Origin: Jatrophihabitans sp.
GTDB taxonomy: Bacteria; Actinomycetota; Actinomycetes; Mycobacteriales; Jatrophihabitantaceae
Length of the DNA: 6,062 bases
Direction of reading: 5' to 3'
NCBI GenBank assembly: GCA_025966255.1
Contig: JAOPVG010000610.1
Location: 1 to 6,062 of the forward strand
The position numbers and the translations under genes are program-made. Below, piece after piece: positions 1-4,184 of the stretch (its first letter is position 1; each line of letters begins with the position of its first letter). Under the pieces are notes generated by a model that was not told where the DNA came from, searched no databases, and was given only the letters and a program-made list of their open reading frames with translations.

Positions 1-6
1 TGACGT

Positions 7-11
7 CTCCT
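7..11 (-). promoter_or_regulatory. SD sequence of a gene starting off the left edge
   Basis: On the minus strand the sequence reads AGGAG followed by ACGTCA up to the window edge. A start codon immediately beyond the edge would have a normal 6-nt spacing. No start codon with a sustained reading frame lies between this site and the edge, so the gene itself is not visible. The inference rests on this SD together with the promoter-like and operator-like elements behind it. Confidence 0.35.
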
Positions 12-16
12 ACTGG

Positions 17-51
17 TGTTCTGTTAAGCGATACATCGTCACAACAGAACA
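17..51. promoter_or_regulatory. Operator-like 9-bp perfect inverted repeat
   Basis: TGTTCTGTT (17-25) and AACAGAACA (43-51) are perfect reverse complements separated by 17 nt. On the minus strand the repeat begins directly downstream of a TATAGT hexamer (52-57), so it would cover the transcription start and early leader of the gene presumed to begin off the left edge. That placement fits a repressor operator; a 5' UTR hairpin is the alternative. It sits in an AT-richer stretch unlike the coding DNA. It is not an actinobacterial LexA box (TCGAAC-N4-GTTCGA), and I cannot assign a regulator. Confidence 0.45.
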
Positions 52-80
52 ACTATAGGTTATATGCCGCTGGTGGCTAA
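52..80 (-). promoter_or_regulatory. Putative sigma-A-type promoter, minus strand
   Basis: On the minus strand, TATAGT (57-52) is a good -10 match, and TTAGCC (80-75) lies 17 nt upstream as a weak -35. A second -10-like TATAAC sits at 64-59. Transcription would start near position 45, inside the inverted repeat at 17-51, and run out of the window past the SD at 7-11. The region is clearly AT-richer than its surroundings. Support is pattern only, and the -35 match is poor. Confidence 0.35.
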
Positions 81-134
81 CGTCACTCGGTTGTCGACCC
101 GTGTGACCACCGATCCGTGAAGTCTACCGTCAGG

Positions 135-180
135 CGAAGCGGACCGGCTTCGACCACTCGCCCACTGCGCGGGCGAAGCC
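135..180 (-). terminator. Hairpin cluster downstream of bkdC, possible terminator
   Basis: Starting 4 nt after the bkdC stop, GGCTTCG/CGAAGCC arms (174-180 with 146-152) form a 7-bp stem. Inside it, GGGCGA/TCGCCC (171-176 with 158-163) form a competing 6-bp stem. The 147-152 arm can instead pair with 135-140 (CGAAGC/GCTTCG, 6-nt loop), so at least two mutually exclusive folds exist. No U-run follows, so this is not a canonical intrinsic terminator. Its position right after the operon makes termination or 3'-end protection the simplest reading. Confidence 0.35.
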
Positions 181-184
181 TGGG

Positions 185-1594
185 CTAGAGCAGAGCCAGG
201 CCCGGGTCGGCGAGCACCGACGCCACGTCGGCCAGAAACTGCGAGCCCTGCTGCCCGTCCACGACCCGGTGGTCGAAGGACACCGCGAGCTGGGTCACCC
301 AGCGCGGCTCGATCCGCTCGTCCGCACCCGAACCCACGACCCACGGCATGCGCCGGATCGCGCCGAACGCCAGGATGCCGGACTCGCCGGGGTTGAGGAT
401 CGGCGTTCCGGTATCGACCCCGAAGACTCCGACATTGGTGATCGTGAAAGTGCCGCCGGACATGTCCGCGGGTGAGGTGCGTCCGGCCCGCGCGGTGTCG
501 GTCAGCCCGCTGATCGCCGTGGCGAGTTCGACCAGCGACAGCGCGTGCGCGTCCTTGATGTTCGGGACGATCAGGCCCCGTGCGGTGGCGGCCGCGATGC
601 CGAGGTTCACGTAGTGCTTGAGGACGATCTCGCCGGCGGCGTCGTCCCACGTGGCGTTGATCTCGGGCGTGCGAGTCGCGGCCAGCAGGACCGCTTTGGC
701 CACGAACAGCAGTGGCGAGACCTTGACATCGCGGAAGTCGCGTCGGGCGGCTACCCGGCCGCGGAGCTCCATCGTGGCGGTGACGTCGACGGTGATGAAC
801 TCGGTGACGTGCGGGGCGGTGAACGCCGAAGCGACCATGGCGGCCGCCGTGTGCTTGCGGACGCCCTTGATCGGGATGCGGGTCTCCCGCTGCCCTGCGT
901 CACGCGGACGCGCGGCGGTCTGGCCGTTCGGTGACGTGGCGAAATCGGTAGCGTCCGCGGCCGACTGCACGTCATCACGCGAGATAGTCCCGTGCGGACC
1001 GGTCGGCGTTACGCCGGCGAGGTCGACGCCCAGGCTCTTCGCCAGCTTGCGGACCGGCGGCTTGGCCAGCGCGCGGTGCGCCGCCCGACCGACCAGCTCG
1101 TCGGCGGGCTCAACCTCGGCCGGCGGTGGGACCGGATGGGGGGCGGTCGTCGGAGGAACGTTGAATGACGCCTGCGCGCCGGCTGCGGTCGCCTCGGGAC
1201 GCCGCCTCCGGCGTCGGCCGCCGGACTCGGCGCGCGGGCCGTAGCCGACGAGGGTCATCTGCTTCTCGTCGCCCGGCACCGCGCCCTCGCCGGGGATGCC
1301 TGGCACCGCGGGGACGAGGTCCTCGGGCGCCGGACTGGGTGCCTCGGCCGCGCCGCCGGTGTCGATGGAGATTATCGGGGTGCCAACCGGCACCGTCTCG
1401 CCCTCGGCCGCGTGCAATCCGGTGACGACGCCGGCGTACGGCGACGGCAGCTCGACGGCCGCCTTCACAGTCTCGACCTCGGCGATGGTGTCGTTGACGT
1501 CGATGGTGTCGCCGACCGCGACCGTCCACTTCAGGATGTCGCCCTCGGTGAGACCCTCACCCAGGTCAGGCAACTTGAACTGCAACACCGGCAC
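185..1594 (-). CDS. bkdC: Branched-chain 2-oxoacid dehydrogenase E2 (lipoyl acyltransferase)
   Basis: This is a 469-residue dihydrolipoamide acyltransferase, the core of the cytoplasmic complex. It takes the acyl group from E1 on a lipoyl arm and transfers it to CoA. One lipoyl domain (about 1-78) carries the lipoylated lysine K44 in ETVKAAVELPSP. A long Pro/Ala linker (79-175) contains six consecutive arginines (127-132). The E1/E3-binding domain spans about 178-212 (KPPVRKLAKSLGV...GTISRDDV). The catalytic domain (about 238-469) has the active-site motif DHRVVDG, with H442 and D446. The start is GTG, with GAGG 6 nt upstream; the lipoyl domain begins at once, so no other start is likely. It is last in the operon. 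The branched-chain assignment rests on the lipoyl motif and on the E1 partner; the same gene trio is often labelled pdhC in actinobacteria (M. tuberculosis Rv2495c was renamed bkdC). A pyruvate-specific role cannot be excluded by sequence. Confidence 0.92.
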   Translation of the reverse strand: MPVLQFKLPDLGEGLTEGDILKWTVAVGDTIDVNDTIAEVETVKAAVELPSPYAGVVTGLHAAEGETVPVGTPIISIDTGGAAEAPSPAPEDLVPAVPGIPGEGAVPGDEKQMTLVGYGPRAESGGRRRRRRPEATAAGAQASFNVPPTTAPHPVPPPAEVEPADELVGRAAHRALAKPPVRKLAKSLGVDLAGVTPTGPHGTISRDDVQSAADATDFATSPNGQTAARPRDAGQRETRIPIKGVRKHTAAAMVASAFTAPHVTEFITVDVTATMELRGRVAARRDFRDVKVSPLLFVAKAVLLAATRTPEINATWDDAAGEIVLKHYVNLGIAAATARGLIVPNIKDAHALSLVELATAISGLTDTARAGRTSPADMSGGTFTITNVGVFGVDTGTPILNPGESGILAFGAIRRMPWVVGSGADERIEPRWVTQLAVSFDHRVVDGQQGSQFLADVASVLADPGLALL

Positions 1595-1595
1595 G

Positions 1596-1664
1596 TCAGA
1601 CCTCGCTTCGCTCGGTCTGCTGGCCGGGCATCATGCCCATGGTTCGCGCGCAAGCTTCGCTCAC
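1596..1664 (-). CDS. Possible 22-residue peptide cistron between bkdB and bkdC
   Basis: A GTG one nucleotide after the bkdB stop opens a 22-codon frame beginning MSEACARTMG and ending QQTERSEV. Its TGA stop lies one nucleotide before the bkdC GTG. GGAG at 1675-1672, inside the end of bkdB, sits 7 nt upstream of the start, an acceptable ribosome binding site. Stop-start spacing is identical at both ends, so the frame could couple translation of bkdC to bkdB. I recognise no family, and the frame may simply be a by-product of a short inserted repeat. The peptide has one cysteine and no hydrophobic segment. Confidence 0.3.
   Translation of the reverse strand: MSEACARTMGMMPGQQTERSEV
1626..1638. 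repeat. 13-bp palindrome in the bkdB-bkdC spacer
   Basis: GGGCAT (1626-1631) and ATGCCC (1633-1638) are perfect complements around a single central base. As RNA, the inner pairs would open to give a short GC-closed hairpin. It lies at the middle of the 70-nt spacer segment and about 30 nt from the bkdC start. It could be a protein site, an mRNA hairpin or the centre of a small repeat element. Confidence 0.35.
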
Positions 1665-1665
1665 G

Positions 1666-2658
1666 TCAGTACTCCATGATCTTGTCGACGGCGTCGAGGA
1701 CGCGATCGAGGTTCGGCAGCCACTCGTGCTCGAGGCGGCTCGGCGGGTACGGGGTGTCGTAGCCGGTCACGCGCAGCACCGGGGCCTCGAGGGAGTAGAA
1801 AGCCTGCTCGGTGACGCGGGCGGCGATCTCGGCGCCGACGCCGAAGCTCTGCGGGGCCTCGTGCACCACGATCAGGCGCCCGGTGCGCCGCACCGACTCG
1901 ACGACGGTGGGCATGTCGAGCGGCGACACCGAACGCAGGTCGATCACCTCGAGCTCGATGCCGTCCTCGGCCGCGGCCTTCGCCGATTCGAGCAGCGTCG
2001 ACATGGTGGGTCCGTAGCCGGCCACGGTGACGTGTTGTCCCGGACGGACGATTCGCGCCTCGTAGAGCGGGGTCGGTGCAGCCTCGATGTCCGCCCTGGC
2101 CGCGTGGTAGAGCCGCTTCGGCTCGATGAAGATGACCGGGTCGTCGTCGGCGATGGCCTCCTGGATCATCCAGTAGGCGTCGGACGGCGTGCTGCAGGCG
2201 ACGACCTTCAGCCCCGCCGTGTGCGCGAAGTAGGTCTCGACTGACTCGCTGTGGTGCTCGACCGCGCCGATGCCGCCGCCGGAGGGGATGCGGATCGTGA
2301 TCGGCATCTTGACCAGCCCGGCCGAGCGGTTGTGGAACTTGGCCACCTGACTGACGATCTGATCGAAACCGGGGAACACGAAGCCGTCGAACTGGATCTC
2401 GCACACCGGCCGGTAGCCGCGGATCGCCAGGCCCACGGCCGTGCCGATGATCGCCGACTCGGCGAGCGGGGTGTCGATGACGCGGTCCTCGCCGAAGTCC
2501 TTCTGGAGCCCGTCGGTGATTCGGAAGACGCCGCCGAGCTTGCCGACGTCCTCGCCCATGATGACGACCTTGGGATCGAGTTCCATCGACTTGCGCATGC
2601 CCTCGTTGAGGGCTTTGGCCATCGTCCAATTGTTGGTCGTCGCCGCCGGAGCGCTCAC
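1666..2658 (-). CDS. bkdB: Branched-chain 2-oxoacid dehydrogenase E1 beta subunit
   Basis: This is the 330-residue beta subunit of the thiamine-diphosphate-dependent E1 alpha2-beta2 decarboxylase. Its N-terminal pyrimidine-binding domain contains GEDVG (35-39), the cofactor-activating glutamate in TPLAES (E67) and the histidine pair HHSES (135-136) near the active site. The C-terminal transketolase-type domain (about 200-325) includes EVIDLRSVSPLD, VVHEAP and a terminal TPYPPSRLEHEWLPN block. Full family length is present with no break. The start is GTG at 2658, with GGAGG 7 nt upstream. It overlaps the bkdA stop as GTGA, so translation of the two E1 subunits is probably coupled, which suits a 1:1 complex. 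An ATG at codon 13 is a less likely start because it lacks this SD. Its annotation in relatives alternates between pdhB and bkdB. Confidence 0.93.
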   Translation of the reverse strand: MSAPAATTNNWTMAKALNEGMRKSMELDPKVVIMGEDVGKLGGVFRITDGLQKDFGEDRVIDTPLAESAIIGTAVGLAIRGYRPVCEIQFDGFVFPGFDQIVSQVAKFHNRSAGLVKMPITIRIPSGGGIGAVEHHSESVETYFAHTAGLKVVACSTPSDAYWMIQEAIADDDPVIFIEPKRLYHAARADIEAAPTPLYEARIVRPGQHVTVAGYGPTMSTLLESAKAAAEDGIELEVIDLRSVSPLDMPTVVESVRRTGRLIVVHEAPQSFGVGAEIAARVTEQAFYSLEAPVLRVTGYDTPYPPSRLEHEWLPNLDRVLDAVDKIMEY

Positions 2659-3767
2659 GCGGACACCTCCGAGACGAAGTCGACGAACTCGCTGCGCTGT
2701 TCGCGCAACTCGTCGGACATGGTGACGTGGACGTTGTCGAAGACCGACTCCGGCGTCGGGTCAGGCAGCGCGCGGCAGCCGGATCGCACGTGCTCGGCCA
2801 GTGCCTTCGCCTCTTCCTCGACCTTCTCGAAGAACGTGTGGTCGAAGCCCGCGACGCGAGTGAGATACGCGCGTACACGCTCGATCGGGTCCTTGAGCTT
2901 CCAGGTCTCGACCTCGCTGCCGAGGCGATAGCGCCGGGTGTCGTCGTTGGTCGTGTGGGGGTTCATCCGGTACGTGAACGCCTCGATCAGCGTCGGCCCC
3001 TGCGCGTTGCGGGCGTGGTCGAGCGCCTTGCGGGTGACGGCCAGGCAGGCGAGGACGTCGTTGCCGTCGACCCGGACGCCCGCAAAGCCGAAACCGCTCG
3101 CACGCTGGAACAGCGGCACCCGGCTCTGCGTGGTGACGGGCTCACTGATCGCCCACTGGTTGTTCTGGCAGAAGAAGACGACCGGCAGGTTGCCCGCGCC
3201 GGCCCAGACGAACGCCTCGTTGACGTCGCCCTGGCTGGACGCGCCATCGCCGAAGAAGGCGAGGACCGCGGTGTCGCGCTGCGGGTCGCCGGTGCCCACC
3301 GCGCCGTCGCGCACGACACCCATGGCGTAGCCGGCGGCGTGCAGGGTCTGCGCGCCGATGACGATCGTGTACAGGTTGAAGTTGTGCTCGCGCGGGTCGA
3401 AGCCGCCGAGGTTCGTGCCCCGGAATAGTCCGAGCAGCGTCAGCGGATCGACGCCGCGGCACCAGGCGACGCCGTGCTCGCGGTAGGTGGGGAAGGCCAT
3501 GTCGTGGCCCTTGAGCGCTCGACCGGAGCCGATCTGAGCGGCTTCCTGACCGAGCAGGCTGGCCCACAGGCCGAGCTCGCCCTGACGCTGCAGCGCGATG
3601 GCCTCGGTGTCGATGCGGCGCACGAGGACGAGATCGCGGTAGAGCGCGGAGATCTCGTCGTCGGTGATGTCCAGGGGGTAGTCCGGGTGCTCGACCCGTT
3701 GTCCTTCGGGCGTGAGCAGTTGCACGAGGTCCGGCTCCGGGTGCACTGCAAGGACGTGTTCGCTCAT
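2655..3767 (-). CDS. bkdA: Branched-chain 2-oxoacid dehydrogenase E1 alpha subunit
   Basis: This 370-residue alpha subunit of E1 catalyses thiamine-diphosphate-dependent decarboxylation of branched-chain 2-oxoacids derived from Val, Leu and Ile, and reductively acylates the E2 lipoyl arm. The cofactor-binding motif runs from GDG (173-175) to NN (202-203), within GDGASSQGDVNEA...FFCQNNQWAIS. The loop YRMNPHTTNDDTRRYR (266-281) aligns with the branched-chain E1 alpha loop (HSTSDD in mammals) better than with the pyruvate type (HGHSMSDP); this is my main reason for choosing bkd over pdh. The ATG at 3767 has AAGGAG 5 nt upstream. An in-frame ATG at 3815 would add 16 Arg-rich residues and lacks this support. 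It is first in the operon and overlaps bkdB by 4 nt. The layout matches M. tuberculosis Rv2497c-Rv2495c, once called pdhABC and later shown to be bkdABC. Confidence 0.93.
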   Translation of the reverse strand: MSEHVLAVHPEPDLVQLLTPEGQRVEHPDYPLDITDDEISALYRDLVLVRRIDTEAIALQRQGELGLWASLLGQEAAQIGSGRALKGHDMAFPTYREHGVAWCRGVDPLTLLGLFRGTNLGGFDPREHNFNLYTIVIGAQTLHAAGYAMGVVRDGAVGTGDPQRDTAVLAFFGDGASSQGDVNEAFVWAGAGNLPVVFFCQNNQWAISEPVTTQSRVPLFQRASGFGFAGVRVDGNDVLACLAVTRKALDHARNAQGPTLIEAFTYRMNPHTTNDDTRRYRLGSEVETWKLKDPIERVRAYLTRVAGFDHTFFEKVEEEAKALAEHVRSGCRALPDPTPESVFDNVHVTMSDELREQRSEFVDFVSEVSA

Positions 3768-3924
3768 CCAGGCTCCTTGGTCGAACGCCGGACGGGGTCG
3801 CCGTGCCGTGCGCACTCGATCGCTTGTGGAGTCCGTTGGTACAGGGGTGGCGCACCGCGTGGACTACCCAGGGGTTCCTACCATATCCGTGACAGCCTCC
3901 GCCGGCCTCCCGGATCTCCCCGGG
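3768..3924 (-). promoter_or_regulatory. bkd operon leader, possible promoter
   Basis: This is the only sizeable gap upstream of bkdA, so any bkd promoter most likely lies here. The best -10-like hexamer on the minus strand is TATGGT (3885-3880), in the only A/T-rich patch of the interval. No convincing -35 lies 16-18 nt further upstream. If used, it would give a leader of roughly 105 nt. I found no strong inverted repeat for a regulator and no recognisable riboswitch. Read-through from the upstream gene pair is possible. Confidence 0.25.
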
Positions 3925-3936
3925 TCAGGGACCCGG
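3920..3936 (-). terminator. GC hairpin straddling the small-gene stop codon
   Basis: CCGGGTC (3920-3926) and GACCCGG (3930-3936) form a 7-bp stem with a 3-nt loop, overlapping the TGA at 3925-3927. On the minus strand no U-run follows; the only T-run (TTT, 3937-3939) is on the plus-strand side. It may act as a weak terminator or an mRNA 3' stabiliser separating the helD-small-gene unit from bkdABC. Confidence 0.3.
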
Positions 3937-4146
3937 TTTCGGTCGTGGCTTGGGCTTGTCGTCGTCCCCGCGCAGACCCTCCCGGAATCCCTCGGCCGAG
4001 TCCTTCAGCGACTTCGCCGCCTTCCCCGACCGGTCCTTTACCTTCTCCGCCATCGGCTTGGCCTTCTGCTTCGCCTGCTCGGCCTTGGGCTTGGCTTGCT
4101 TCGCCAGCTCCTCGGCCTTCTCCTTGGCGCGATCAAGAAATCCCAT
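3925..4146 (-). CDS. Small Lys/Ala-rich 11-residue-repeat protein
   Basis: This is a 73-residue protein of unknown function with 16 lysines. After MGFLDR come three tandem 11-residue units: AKEKAEELAKQ (7-17), AKPKAEQAKQK (18-28) and AKPMAEKVKDR (29-39). Two weaker units follow, then a DDDKPKPRPKPGP tail. An 11-residue period with an A-K-x-x-A-E core suggests an amphipathic helix like group 3 LEA or other surface-binding helices. The MGFLD(K/R)AK opening also resembles small actinobacterial proteins labelled antitoxins (MT0933-like), but no toxin gene is adjacent. No signal peptide, membrane segment or cysteine is present. The ATG at 4146 has AGGAGG 8 nt upstream. The same frame stays open into helD as Arg-rich sequence, which I treat as noncoding in that frame. 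It lies 38 nt after helD and is probably co-transcribed. Confidence 0.75.
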   Translation of the reverse strand: MGFLDRAKEKAEELAKQAKPKAEQAKQKAKPMAEKVKDRSGKAAKSLKDSAEGFREGLRGDDDKPKPRPKPGP

Positions 4147-4154
4147 TGGTCTGC

Positions 4155-4183
4155 CCTCCTGCGACGTCGGTGCGTACCTCCTT
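4155..4183 (-). promoter_or_regulatory. Two SD sequences between helD and the small gene
   Basis: On the minus strand, AAGGAGGT (4183-4176), a full anti-SD match, follows directly on the helD stop in TAATAAGGAGGT. No start codon follows it at a usable distance. A second SD, AGGAGG (4160-4155), lies 8 nt before the ATG of the small gene and decides that start. The first site may act as a standby or reinitiation site for ribosomes finishing helD. Confidence 0.55.
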
Positions 4184-4184
4184 A

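Larger units (their letters stand above)
1592..1669. repeat. 8-bp direct repeats bounding the bkdB-bkdC spacer
   Basis: CTGACGTG (minus strand) occurs at 1669-1662 and again at 1599-1592, one period of 70 nt apart. The first copy carries the bkdB stop and the second carries the bkdC start. Both read TGA-C-GTG. A second direct repeat, GAGCGAAGC, lies just inside each end (1662-1654 and 1613-1605). Deleting one 70-nt period would leave bkdC starting 1 nt after the bkdB stop, as expected in a tightly packed operon. This suggests an inserted or duplicated short element, with the 8-bp repeat resembling a target-site duplication. There are no clear terminal inverted repeats. Confidence 0.5.

Noticed and set aside
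17..51. LexA/SOS box or phage attachment site
   Set aside because: The arms do not match TCGAAC-N4-GTTCGA, and there is no integrase or tRNA end nearby; only a generic operator-like reading is supported.
185..3767. Pyruvate dehydrogenase (pdhABC)
   Set aside because: The E1 alpha loop HTTNDD, the E2 lipoyl motif ETVKAAVELPSP and the three-gene layout match the branched-chain type better. It is kept as an alternative name because databases often use it.
3768..3815. Longer bkdA start at ATG 3815
   Set aside because: It would add an Arg/Pro-rich 16-residue tail with no good SD, while ATG 3767 has AAGGAG at 5 nt.
3925..4146. Antitoxin of a toxin-antitoxin pair
   Set aside because: Only the N-terminal MGFLD(K/R)AK opening resembles such proteins, and neither neighbour is a toxin.
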